Below are positions 1 to 6,012 of a DNA stretch of 6,012 bases, in pieces (the first letter of the stretch is position 1; each line of letters begins with the position of its first letter). This stretch comes from Oscillospiraceae bacterium (GTDB taxonomy: Bacteria > Bacillota > Clostridia > Saccharofermentanales > Saccharofermentanaceae). The notes below the pieces were generated by a model that saw only the letters and a program-made list of their open reading frames with translations, did not search any database and was not told the origin of the DNA. A program made the translations under genes and the position numbers. The stretch is from the NCBI GenBank assembly GCA_902767145.1, contig CACXGG010000118.1, positions 1-6,012 on the forward strand, in the 5' to 3' direction.

Positions 1-164
1 AACACAGGTGAAAAATAGATAGCATTGATCCCCAGCTTCTTAAGATGCGGGATCCAGTCCTTAACTTTTAAGATACGGTGCTCGAGCTTTCCGTCATTTT
101 CAAAAGGTGCACCGCAGAATCCGAGTGGATATATCTGATAAAATACAGATTCTTCAAACCACAT
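1..164 (-). CDS. GH13 alpha-amylase family glycosyl hydrolase, N-terminal fragment
   Basis: Only the first 54 codons are present; the gene runs off the left edge. The protein begins MWFEESVFYQIYPLGFCGAP and continues to a segment reading HLKKLGINAIYFSPV (about residues 40-54). These match the first strand of the GH13 (beta/alpha)8 barrel (VFYQIYP) and the following helix and strand that precede conserved region I (LGINAIYFSPV). Family members cleave or rearrange alpha-glucosidic bonds in starch, glycogen or maltodextrins. The catalytic Asp, Glu and Asp lie in the missing part, so neither activity nor exact substrate can be read. There is no signal peptide at the N-terminus, so a cytoplasmic enzyme is likely. 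The ATG at 164 is supported by a GAGGGAG ribosome-binding site at 172-178, 7 nt upstream. A promoter candidate in the gap to the upstream gene suggests a transcription unit separate from the genes to the right. Confidence 0.85.
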   Translation of the reverse strand, partial: MWFEESVFYQIYPLGFCGAPFENDGKLEHRILKVKDWIPHLKKLGINAIYFSPV

Positions 165-195
165 ATATATACTCCCTCTTACGTTAACTTATTAG

Positions 196-224
196 ATTAT
201 ATAGTTTTTAGGTAAAAATGTCTT
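196..224 (-). promoter_or_regulatory. Candidate sigma-A promoter for the amylase gene
   Basis: Reading the minus strand, a -35-like AAGACA (219-224; four of six match TTGACA) is followed by a 17-nt spacer and a perfect TATAAT -10 box (196-201). The predicted start would fall near 189, giving a leader of about 25 nt that carries the GAGGGAG ribosome-binding site. The -35 element abuts the stop codon of the upstream membrane-protein gene (225-227). The spacing and -10 are ideal; the -35 is imperfect. No catabolite-repression (cre) consensus was seen. This is a sequence pattern only. Confidence 0.55.
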
Positions 225-884
225 TTACTGAAGCTCTTTTTTGAGCCTTTTAGCCTTGTGCAGACCCCAGACGGCCATTCCCAGGATGATAGCCCATACA
301 GCAAGGCCGCAGAAGAGATTGGTCATAAAGGCGTACGTGGACCACCTGTCACCAAACCTGTTCATAAGGGCCGATTCCAGGATCAGAAGAGATACCAGGG
401 CATCCACGTTTCCGATCTTTCGAAGGGTTATAGTGGTAAGAGAATTGGTCTTATGTGCCTTGGACAGGTTGATCAGGGAAAGCGTAACCTTATATATGGT
501 ATAAAAAGCCACGAAAAATATAAGAGCACCCGGGAAATCCCTTACGATATGATGGAAGACCAGGAAGATAATGGCAATTCCAAGGATGATATCCATTACT
601 ATGAGCATCCTGTGGGCCATGAGATAGTTCTTTATATCGGTCTTCTCCTTATTTCTGGATATTGCCTTCATACCGGTACCCAGAAGCAGCGAAAACCTCA
701 TAATGGTAAGCATTATGTAGTAAAGGCACATGGCCAGATACCAGGGCGACCTTAAGATCGCCGCAGTAAAGCCATTAATGACGATAAAGAGAAGATCGAT
801 AAGAAGGGACGGCACAGTGGTAGCCACCGTAAGCGTCGTAAAATCCCTTCTGATAAAAGCGATTATCTTCTTAATGATCTCCAT
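225..884 (-). CDS. Six-helix integral membrane protein of unknown function
   Basis: The 219-residue protein has no recognised catalytic motif. Hydrophobic stretches suggest about six membrane helices, near residues 16-38, 47-69, 92-111, 118-140, 155-173 and 184-207. There is a basic N-terminus (MEIIKKIIAFIRR), a charged loop at about 73-86 (KAISRNKEKTDIK) and a Lys/Arg-rich C-terminal tail. The second helix contains SPWYLAMCLYYIMLTIMRFS, an aromatic motif ending in MRF that I associate from memory with small uncharacterised membrane proteins of Clostridia; this link is weak. The ATG at 884 has no Shine-Dalgarno. An in-frame TGA (888-890) lies just upstream, limiting the start to this ATG or a CTG directly before it. 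The upstream PFL-family gene ends only 6 bp away, so translational coupling is likely and suggests shared function. It could be a transporter subunit or membrane partner, but nothing in the sequence decides this. Confidence 0.8.
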   Translation of the reverse strand: MEIIKKIIAFIRRDFTTLTVATTVPSLLIDLLFIVINGFTAAILRSPWYLAMCLYYIMLTIMRFSLLLGTGMKAISRNKEKTDIKNYLMAHRMLIVMDIILGIAIIFLVFHHIVRDFPGALIFFVAFYTIYKVTLSLINLSKAHKTNSLTTITLRKIGNVDALVSLLILESALMNRFGDRWSTYAFMTNLFCGLAVWAIILGMAVWGLHKAKRLKKELQ

Positions 885-890
885 CAGTCA

Positions 891-2249
891 TCAGTTACGC
901 ATGCTGTGGATGGGAGCCGGGATCCTTCCGCCCCTGTGGATAAAGTCGGCACAGGAGGAAGTATTGACAGCCATGATGGGAGCTCTTCCCAGAAGACCGC
1001 CAAACTCAACAAAGTCACCTACTCCCTTTCCGGGAACAGGAATGATCCTTACAGCAGTAGTCTTATTGTTAAAGGTACCGAGAGCCATCTCATCGGCGAT
1101 GATACCTGAAATGGTCTCAGCAGTTGTATCACCGGGGATAGCGATCATATCAAGACCGACGGAACATACGCATGTCATGGCCTCAAGCTTCTCAAGAAGA
1201 AGTGATCCTGAAGCTGCAGCAGCGATCATTCCCTCATCTTCAGAAACAGGGATAAATGCGCCGGAAAGTCCGCCGACGAAGGAGGAAGCCATGGTTCCGC
1301 CCTTCTTTACTGCATCATTGAGCATCGCAAGAGCTGCTGTTGTACCCCAGGTACCGCAGGTCTCAAGACCAAACTCCTCCAGGAGCCTTGCGACAGAGTC
1401 ACCTACTGCAGGTGTGGGCGCAAGGGAAAGATCGATGATACCGAAGGGTACACCAAGTCTTTCAGATGCTTCTCTTGCAACAAGCTCACCTACACGGGTG
1501 ATCTTAAATGCAGCCTTCTTGATGGTCTCGGCAACAGTTCCGAGATCAGCACCCCTAACTCCCTCAAGAGCATGCTTTACAACACCGGGACCTGAGATAC
1601 CGACATTGATAACGCACTCAGGCTCGCCGGGCCCCAGGAAAGCTCCGGCCATGAAGGGATTATCCTCAGGGGCATTGGCGAAAACAACGAGCTTTGCACA
1701 TCCAAGGGCATCCCTGTCAGCTGTAAGCTCAGCAGCCTTCTTTATGGTAACACCCATATCCCTTACAGCATCCATATTGATACCAGTCCTGGTGGAAGCA
1801 AGGTTTACGGATGAACATACAAAATCAGTTGTGGCAAGTGCCTCAGGGATGGAATCGATAAGCACCTTATCAGAATTTGTATAGCCCTTCTGGACAAGAG
1901 CGGAAAAACCGCCTACAAAGTTAACGCCGCAGGTCTTGGCAGCTTTGTCCAGGGTCTTGGCAAAAGGAACATAATCCTTAGAACCGCAGGCAGCGGCTAC
2001 GATAGATATAGGCGTAACAGAAATCCTTTTATGGATAATGGGAACGCCGTACTTCTTACTGATCTGCTCGCCTACCTCAACAAGGTTTCCGGCATATCTG
2101 CAGATCTTGTCATATATCTTATTGCAGGACTCCTCCACCGTTGAAGCGGCGCAGTCCAGAAGGGATATTCCCATGGTGATAGTCCTGATATCCAGATGCT
2201 GCTCATTGAACATCTGCATTGTCTCAAGTATCTCAAAATCCTTAATCAT
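891..2249 (-). CDS. UPF0210 / DUF711 'PFL family' protein
   Basis: The 452-residue protein is full length for the UPF0210 (DUF711) family, whose members are about 450 residues. Family hallmarks run throughout: [10 protein letters not shown] (113-122), [18 protein letters not shown] (145-162), [19 protein letters not shown] (186-204), [11 protein letters not shown] (214-224), [15 protein letters not shown] (273-287), [12 protein letters not shown] (331-342), [14 protein letters not shown] (361-374) and the C-terminal [10 protein letters not shown] (440-449). The 'PFL' name reflects a fold related to pyruvate formate-lyase and other glycyl-radical enzymes, known from a structural-genomics structure of a pneumococcal homologue. 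I see no evidence that this protein carries a glycyl radical, and its reaction is unknown. It has no signal peptide or membrane segment, so it should be cytoplasmic. The start at 2249 has a TAGGAG site (2259-2264) 9 nt upstream. It follows the ACT-domain gene by 19 bp, the usual arrangement of this pair in Firmicutes, and precedes a membrane-protein gene by 6 bp. Confidence 0.93.
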   Translation of the reverse strand: MIKDFEILETMQMFNEQHLDIRTITMGISLLDCAASTVEESCNKIYDKICRYAGNLVEVGEQISKKYGVPIIHKRISVTPISIVAAACGSKDYVPFAKTLDKAAKTCGVNFVGGFSALVQKGYTNSDKVLIDSIPEALATTDFVCSSVNLASTRTGINMDAVRDMGVTIKKAAELTADRDALGCAKLVVFANAPEDNPFMAGAFLGPGEPECVINVGISGPGVVKHALEGVRGADLGTVAETIKKAAFKITRVGELVAREASERLGVPFGIIDLSLAPTPAVGDSVARLLEEFGLETCGTWGTTAALAMLNDAVKKGGTMASSFVGGLSGAFIPVSEDEGMIAAAASGSLLLEKLEAMTCVCSVGLDMIAIPGDTTAETISGIIADEMALGTFNNKTTAVRIIPVPGKGVGDFVEFGGLLGRAPIMAVNTSSCADFIHRGGRIPAPIHSMRN

Positions 2250-2268
2250 GAATAAAAACTCCTAAATA

Positions 2269-2553
2269 TCAGATCCTGTGCATCTTATCGAAAAGATCAG
2301 TATGCTGGATAGTTATGGCAACGCCAAGCTCCTCGCCGAGTGAGTTGAGTTTTTCCTTAATATCAGACTCCTCGATCTTAAGTCCCTGAAGATCCACCAT
2401 CATGATCATCGTGAAGATATCGTCCAGGATAGTCTGGGAGATATCATTGATATTAATGTTATTTTCAGCAAGGAGCGTGGAGACCTTAGCGATGATGCCC
2501 ACCTTATCCTTACCGATTACAGAGATAACAGCATTATTCTTACCGGATGCCAT
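2269..2553 (-). CDS. ACT domain-containing protein, UPF0237 family
   Basis: This 94-residue protein is a single stand-alone ACT domain with a short N-terminal extension (MASGKNN) compared with the usual 88-91 residues. The ligand-loop motif GKDKVGIIAKVSTLLAENNI (14-33) is followed by ININDISQTILDDIFTMIMM (33-52), both characteristic of UPF0237. The C-terminus ends in FDKMHRI, as is common in the family. ACT domains dimerise and bind small regulatory ligands, often amino acids; the ligand here is unknown. The family is distantly related to GcvR-type regulators, but there is no DNA-binding region. The ATG at 2553 is firmly set by AGGAGG (2561-2566) 7 nt upstream. Its gene lies 19 bp before the UPF0210 gene, and the pairing is conserved across Firmicutes, which suggests that it senses a ligand for, or binds to, the UPF0210 protein. 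That role is inference. Confidence 0.93.
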   Translation of the reverse strand: MASGKNNAVISVIGKDKVGIIAKVSTLLAENNININDISQTILDDIFTMIMMVDLQGLKIEESDIKEKLNSLGEELGVAITIQHTDLFDKMHRI

Positions 2554-2590
2554 ATTAATGCCTCCTAAAATATTATTCTTTTTAACAGAG

Positions 2591-2596
2591 ATTATA
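2591..2596 (-). promoter_or_regulatory. Possible weak -10 element upstream of the ACT/PFL gene pair
   Basis: On the minus strand a TATAAT hexamer overlaps the stop codon of the upstream flavoprotein gene, about 38 nt before the ACT start codon. No good -35 box lies 16-18 nt upstream; the nearest TTG-containing hexamer (TTGCTG) is only 12 nt away. The 38-bp gap (2554-2591) has no hairpin terminator, so read-through from the upstream operon is at least as likely. Confidence 0.2.
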
Positions 2597-4124
2597 ATAA
2601 CATACTTTCAGCAATGAGATTAGCACATTTTATGCCGTCAATGGCCGAAGACATTATGCCTCCTGCATAACCGGCTCCCTCTCCAACAGGATAAAGTCCG
2701 GGAAGGGCCAGGCTCTCAAAAGTCTCCCTGTCCCTGGGGATCCTGACAGGTGAGGATGATCTTGTCTCAACAGCCGTAAGGACTGCATCTGATGAGTCAA
2801 ATCCCCTGATCTTCCTGCCCATAAGAGATATTCCGTCTCTTAATGTCTCGATAAATACTTCAGGAAGAAGTTCCCTGAGATCACATGCGGTGACGCCGGG
2901 CTTATATGTCGGGACCACTTTAGAATAAAATGTTCCGGACTTTCCCGACTTAAGATCACCATAAGTCATATAAGGAGCTGTTGCGTTGGAGCCTGCCAGT
3001 TCATAAGCTTTCCTCTCCAGCATATCCTGATAACGGATACCATAAAGAGGATCATCCGAGGATTCAGCGGGGTCAAAGGGCACCAGAAGTGCGGAATTTG
3101 AATTGAGATCATCCCTGGCTCTGTAGCTCATACCATTAGTAACAACAGCCTTTTCAAAGGATGCGGACGGTACTACTTCGCCGCCGGGGCACATGCAGAA
3201 AGTATAGAGCTTCTTCCCTGTACATGTATCCACAGCCATCTTATAGTTGGCGGCGCAGATATTCTTATAGGAAGCTGTATCAAATCCGTACATGGCCATA
3301 TCTATATCGGCTCTGAGATGCTCGATACGGACACCGATGGAAAAAGGCTTGCTCTCGACCTTCAGGATATCCGCATTATCTCTTATAAGATCCCTGCTGC
3401 TGTTTCCTATGGCAAGGATCACACAATCAGTATCATAAGATCCTTTATCGGTAATGATAGAGGTGACACCGGAAGGACCTGAAACAAAAGACTTCAGCTC
3501 CTCTGAGAACCTGATCTCGCCTCCCAGTGATTCTATCTCTTTTCGGATCCCACGTACGACGTTGACAAGGTTATCCGTACCCACATGGGGGTGTGAATCG
3601 TAAAGGATATCTGAAGGAGCACCATATTCCACCATGACCTTCCCGATAAAACCCTTAAGTCCGGAAGAAACTCCGGTATAGAGCTTCCCGTCCGAAAAGG
3701 TACCGGCTCCGCCCTCACCGAACTGGATATTTGAAGAAGGATCGATAACGCCCTTTTCCTTATAGGCAGCAACATCACGGGTCCTCTCCTCAACAGATCT
3801 TCCCTTTTCGATGATAACGGGGTTCAGGCCGTATCTGGCGAGCACCAGGCCGCAGAACATTCCTGCAGGGCCAAAGCCAACGATGACAGGTCTTTTGGAA
3901 GATCTGAAACGCCTTCCAAGGAAAGGTAGAGAGGCAGCAGTATCATCATGCTTTTCCTCGCCTCTGGATATCCTGTAGACCACCTTTATATCGTTTTTAT
4001 GGCGTGCATCTATAAAAGACTTCTCGATGATAAAATCAGTATTATGGATGCGCTTACTTATCGCATCCCTTACAGAAGGGACATTTCCTATCTCATCAGG
4101 TTTAAAGACGATATCCTTTATCAT
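2592..4124 (-). CDS. COG2509-type FAD-dependent protein (NAD(P)/FAD oxidoreductase)
   Basis: The 510-residue protein matches the uncharacterised FAD-dependent dehydrogenase family COG2509. An N-terminal domain (about 1-75, including KSFIDARHKNDIKVVYRIS) precedes a Rossmann dinucleotide-binding motif, VIVGFGPAGMFCGLVLARYG (80-99), with E106 in VIIEKG placed to bind the adenosine ribose. Further family signatures are SNIQFGEGGAGTFSDGKLYT (131-150), GAPSDILYDSHPHVGTDNL (168-186), CDCVILAIGNSS-like second FAD contact (234-243), TFCMCPGGEVVPSAS (308-322), ETRSSSPVRIPRD (453-465) and YPVGEGAGYAGGIMSSAIDG (478-497). Substrate and electron partner are unknown; it lacks membrane segments. The ATG at 4124 overlaps the upstream TGA in an ATGA junction and has AGGAAG (4131-4136) 6 nt upstream, so it is co-translated with the flavoprotein gene before it. 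Length is close to the family's usual 510-540. Confidence 0.92.
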   Translation of the reverse strand: MIKDIVFKPDEIGNVPSVRDAISKRIHNTDFIIEKSFIDARHKNDIKVVYRISRGEEKHDDTAASLPFLGRRFRSSKRPVIVGFGPAGMFCGLVLARYGLNPVIIEKGRSVEERTRDVAAYKEKGVIDPSSNIQFGEGGAGTFSDGKLYTGVSSGLKGFIGKVMVEYGAPSDILYDSHPHVGTDNLVNVVRGIRKEIESLGGEIRFSEELKSFVSGPSGVTSIITDKGSYDTDCVILAIGNSSRDLIRDNADILKVESKPFSIGVRIEHLRADIDMAMYGFDTASYKNICAANYKMAVDTCTGKKLYTFCMCPGGEVVPSASFEKAVVTNGMSYRARDDLNSNSALLVPFDPAESSDDPLYGIRYQDMLERKAYELAGSNATAPYMTYGDLKSGKSGTFYSKVVPTYKPGVTACDLRELLPEVFIETLRDGISLMGRKIRGFDSSDAVLTAVETRSSSPVRIPRDRETFESLALPGLYPVGEGAGYAGGIMSSAIDGIKCANLIAESMLL

Positions 4125-5284
4125 CTTGATCTTCCTGAAATATCATCAGCGCAGGAAAGAGCAGAACTCCAGGCCCACTGAAGATTATATCCGCCGCAGG
4201 GACCATCAACATTCACTGCTTCTCCTGTTACATAAAGACCCGGATGTGACTTGATCATAAGGCCTTCAGTAAGAGAGGAAAGCTTAATTCCGCCGCCTGT
4301 AACCTGTGCGGAATCAAGATCCCTGGTACCGGTAATAGTAAGGACAAAGGACTTAAGATTAGAGATAACATCGCCTTTCCTCGAAAGTACGACATCGGCA
4401 ATATCAGAAAGGAGAAGTCCGTTAAGTTTCCCTCCTCTTCTTTCAACTTCAGCACTAAGCTTCTCAGGAGTCATATCCGGGAACATATCGACAACTACAG
4501 ATGCTGTCTTTATACCTTTCATCCTGTATCTATTAAGGATGCCTGAAAGCTGCATGATACAGATACCGGATACTCCATAATCCGTAAAGAGCATCTCACC
4601 TGTCTCGGATGCCACTTCCTCCCTGTCTATAACAAGAGTGACACGGGAATTTATCCTCTCACCTGAGATCTTTCTTATATCGGTCTCACGGACATTCAGC
4701 TGCACCAGTGATGGATAAGCAGGAATGATATCAGATGAAGAAACAAATGATGATATGAGCTTATAGGAACTTCCGTCAGATCCTGTCTTTGGATAGGAAG
4801 CCCCGCCCCCTGCTATGACCACATTATCGGTCATTATCGAATCATTGATAACAAAACCGTCAGCTATCTTCGTAACATGAAAGTCCGTAATCATATCAAC
4901 ATCGTGAGATCCAAGATAACGGATCATCTGCTCAAGGACAGTGATGCCCTTTAAGGTCCTGGGATAGACAAGTTCACCCTTTGAGATAAGAGAAACACCG
5001 AGCACCTGCCCGAAAAACTCCTTCGTATCAGAAACAGGATATTTATCCATGACAGAAGCAAGAACTGACGGATCGTCAGTGTTATATAAAGAGATATCAA
5101 GCTCATCATTGGTAACATTACATCTGCCGTTACCTGTCATGAGAAGCTTCTTTCCGGGCTTTGTATTACGCTCAAGAACAGCGATACCGGTCATTCTATT
5201 ATATGCAAGACGGCAGGCGCACATCAGACCAGATGCACCCCCGCCGATAATGACAGTATTATATTTCTTAAGATCAGATCCCAT
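4121..5284 (-). CDS. BaiN/HI0933-like NAD(P)/FAD-dependent oxidoreductase
   Basis: This flavoprotein belongs to the HI0933/YhiN group (COG2081), often named BaiN/RdsA family. Counting from the ATG at 5284 it has 387 residues. Signatures are the FAD motif VIIGGGASGLMCACRLA (11-27), the acidic ribose-binding residue in AVLERN (35-40), PGKKLLMTGNGRCNVTN (43-59), GELVYPRT (103-110), VVIAGGGASYPKTGSDG (155-171), LFTDYGVSG (232-240), VTGGGIKLSSL (328-338) and HPGLYVTGEAVNVDGPCGGY (347-366) with NLQWAWSS after it. The relative BaiN acts on bile-acid intermediates in Clostridium scindens, but membership alone does not show that activity here. A small oddity is SSALSCAD where relatives usually have SSG after the tryptophan. 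Start is uncertain: ATG 5284 is preferred, TTG 5293 is in frame, and neither has a Shine-Dalgarno. Both overlap the upstream CYTH gene (by 11 or 20 nt), so coupling is likely. Downstream it joins the next gene by ATGA. Confidence 0.9.
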   Translation of the reverse strand: MGSDLKKYNTVIIGGGASGLMCACRLAYNRMTGIAVLERNTKPGKKLLMTGNGRCNVTNDELDISLYNTDDPSVLASVMDKYPVSDTKEFFGQVLGVSLISKGELVYPRTLKGITVLEQMIRYLGSHDVDMITDFHVTKIADGFVINDSIMTDNVVIAGGGASYPKTGSDGSSYKLISSFVSSSDIIPAYPSLVQLNVRETDIRKISGERINSRVTLVIDREEVASETGEMLFTDYGVSGICIMQLSGILNRYRMKGIKTASVVVDMFPDMTPEKLSAEVERRGGKLNGLLLSDIADVVLSRKGDVISNLKSFVLTITGTRDLDSAQVTGGGIKLSSLTEGLMIKSHPGLYVTGEAVNVDGPCGGYNLQWAWSSALSCADDISGRSR

Positions 5285-5933
5285 CTTCGTCAAGAAGAGC
5301 GAGACAGCGCTTGAACTTACTTTCGTTAAAAGGTCTTGCTCCCGTATTCTCTATGATAAACTCAGCCATATCCTTAAGGTCAACAACATCTCCGGACTCA
5401 AGCTCCAGCTCAAGTTCACAGATGGTATCTTCCTTATCGCCTGCCCTGATGACACCATCATCAAAACAAGCCTCCATCATGCTGTCGCCGAAACCGAACA
5501 TATAGGTAGTCCTGTTAAAGACAGTGGAGCAGATAGGCTTAAGCTCATCTTCCGTAACACCTTCAAGAAATTCCTCCAGAAGATCCTGGGGATCGTCATT
5601 TCCAAAGGCGAGCCTTACAAAATCCTTTATATTGAACCTGGAAGAATCAGATACAACATTCCATTCATATCTCTGGTGAAGGCCATTAGCTGCACCGCCG
5701 CCGAACTTGACGGTATGCTCGAACTTCTCACCTTCATCATCATAGAAGGACCTTACCCTTATGGCACCGCCTCTTTTGGCGATCTTACGGTCCACTGTAT
5801 CAAAGTAGATATTAGTAAGCTTTACAGGTGCCTTTACAGATGTATCAAGGCAGTAATCCGAGAACCACTCGGCATTGATGATGCCAAATAACTCCTCTTT
5901 ACTGTCAAAAGCCAGTTTTACTTCAGTTTCCAT
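5274..5933 (-). CDS. CYTH domain protein (triphosphate tunnel enzyme family)
   Basis: The 219-residue protein is a single CYTH domain without a CHAD domain. It opens with the signature ExExK (E2, E4, K6 in METEVKL). The tunnel residues expected from the family follow: YFDT (43-46), AIRVR (R59, R61), HTVK (K76), QRYEWN (R88, E90), FNRTTY (R141), the acidic strand CELELELESG (172-181) and the C-terminal SKFKR (205-209). CYTH enzymes form an eight-stranded tunnel that binds triphosphates with Mg2+ or Mn2+; members include inorganic triphosphatase, thiamine triphosphatase and class IV adenylate cyclase. Inorganic or organic triphosphatase is the likeliest activity in bacteria, but the substrate cannot be read. 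At 219 residues it is somewhat longer than minimal CYTH proteins, with an extra acidic helical segment at about 110-132. The start at 5933 is set by an AAGGGAG site and by the ExExK motif directly after it. Confidence 0.9.
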   Translation of the reverse strand: METEVKLAFDSKEELFGIINAEWFSDYCLDTSVKAPVKLTNIYFDTVDRKIAKRGGAIRVRSFYDDEGEKFEHTVKFGGGAANGLHQRYEWNVVSDSSRFNIKDFVRLAFGNDDPQDLLEEFLEGVTEDELKPICSTVFNRTTYMFGFGDSMMEACFDDGVIRAGDKEDTICELELELESGDVVDLKDMAEFIIENTGARPFNESKFKRCLALLDEDGI

Positions 5934-5937
5934 ATTT

Positions 5938-5944
5938 CTCCCTT
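5938..5944 (-). promoter_or_regulatory. Ribosome-binding site that fixes the CYTH start
   Basis: AAGGGAG on the minus strand lies 4 nt before the ATG at 5933. The CYTH frame stays open upstream to the window edge, so the frame alone does not fix the start. This site, together with the ExExK motif at residues 2-6, argues for ATG 5933 rather than a longer protein. Confidence 0.75.
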
Positions 5945-6012
5945 TTAATAATCGACGGTGTGTACACCACCGGTGGAAATAACAACGAGCTTGTTGTTTC
6001 CTATAAATCCTA
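5945..6012 (-). CDS. C-terminal fragment of an unrecognised upstream gene
   Basis: The last 21 codons of a gene entering from the right edge can be read on the minus strand, ending at TAA (5945-5947). The peptide is GFIGNNKLVVISTGGVHTVD followed by Tyr. A hydrophobic strand (LVVIST) then a Gly-Gly turn would fit the last strand of an alpha/beta enzyme, but I do not recognise the family and assign no function. The reading is supported by natural-looking residues and by the stop falling 11 bp before the CYTH start, a typical operon spacing. One other frame is also open across this stretch, but it is the CYTH frame and gives an Arg/Cys/His-rich peptide unlike a protein end. Confidence 0.55.
   Translation of the reverse strand, partial: GFIGNNKLVVISTGGVHTVDY

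Noticed and set aside
212..228. Possible intrinsic terminator after the membrane-protein gene
   Set aside because: The stem is six AT-rich pairs and is followed on the minus strand by CTAAAAACTA rather than a run of T, so it does not fit a terminator.
258..755. Plus-strand open frame of 165 codons opposite the membrane protein
   Set aside because: The product is polar and Gly/Lys/His-rich with no motif, while the minus-strand frame gives a coherent six-helix protein.
730..1884. Long open frame on the plus strand, 384 codons
   Set aside because: It lies wholly antisense to the UPF0210 gene and the membrane-protein start. Its Ser/Pro/Ala-rich translation is typical of an antisense shadow, and it has no ribosome-binding site or recognisable domain.
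891..2249. Idea that the UPF0210 protein is a glycyl-radical enzyme
   Set aside because: The PFL name comes from fold similarity. I see no RVxGY-type glycyl-radical loop near the C-terminus and no activase gene in the window.
3533..3793. Second minus-strand frame inside the COG2509 gene
   Set aside because: It is an out-of-frame overlap with a gene whose motifs run continuously through the same region.
4121..5284. Assignment of a bile-acid reductase role to the BaiN-like protein
   Set aside because: No other bile-acid-inducible (bai) gene is present, and the family is broad, so the specific role is not supported.
5049..5891. Plus-strand open frame of 280 codons
   Set aside because: It spans the antisense of two well-supported genes (CYTH and BaiN-like) and crosses their junction. 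It has no family signature.

Overview
The window is a compact stretch of bacterial chromosome in which every supported gene lies on the minus strand. Read in the direction of transcription (from high to low coordinates) the order is: the C-terminal end of an unrecognised gene, a CYTH-domain protein, a BaiN/HI0933-like flavoprotein, a COG2509-type FAD-dependent protein, a small ACT-domain protein (UPF0237), a UPF0210/DUF711 'PFL family' protein, a six-helix membrane protein of unknown function, and the N-terminal 54 residues of a GH13 alpha-amylase family protein. I see no rRNA, tRNA, CRISPR array, insertion sequence, riboswitch or convincing intrinsic terminator.

The organism looks like an anaerobic Firmicute, most likely in the Clostridia and quite possibly Lachnospiraceae. 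The reasons are strong AGGAGG/GAGGGAG-type ribosome-binding sites, moderate GC content, free use of ATA and AGA codons, the UPF0237-UPF0210 gene pair and the two flavoprotein families. This is inference from gene content and style, not a taxonomic match.

Layout: positions 6012 to 2592 hold four tightly packed genes (11-bp gap, 11- or 20-nt overlap, 4-nt ATGA overlap), so they are almost certainly one operon whose start is outside the window. A 38-bp gap follows (2554-2591), with a weak TATAAT-like element but no hairpin. The next block, 2553 to 225, is ACT protein, PFL-family protein (19-bp gap) and membrane protein (6-bp gap and no Shine-Dalgarno of its own, so probably translationally coupled). 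It may be read through from the first block or have its own weak promoter. A 60-bp gap (165-224) then carries a good sigma-A type promoter candidate that would start a separate unit with the amylase.

How the genes work together is only partly clear. The ACT/UPF0237 and UPF0210 proteins are a widely conserved pair of unknown pathway; an ACT domain usually senses a small ligand, often an amino acid, and may regulate its partner. The coupled membrane protein is the least explained part of the window. The two flavoproteins are unrelated within the FAD/NAD(P)-binding superfamily and have no assigned substrate here. I do not see a defence, mobile or other clearly novel system. The window reads as ordinary core genome with several genes of unknown function.
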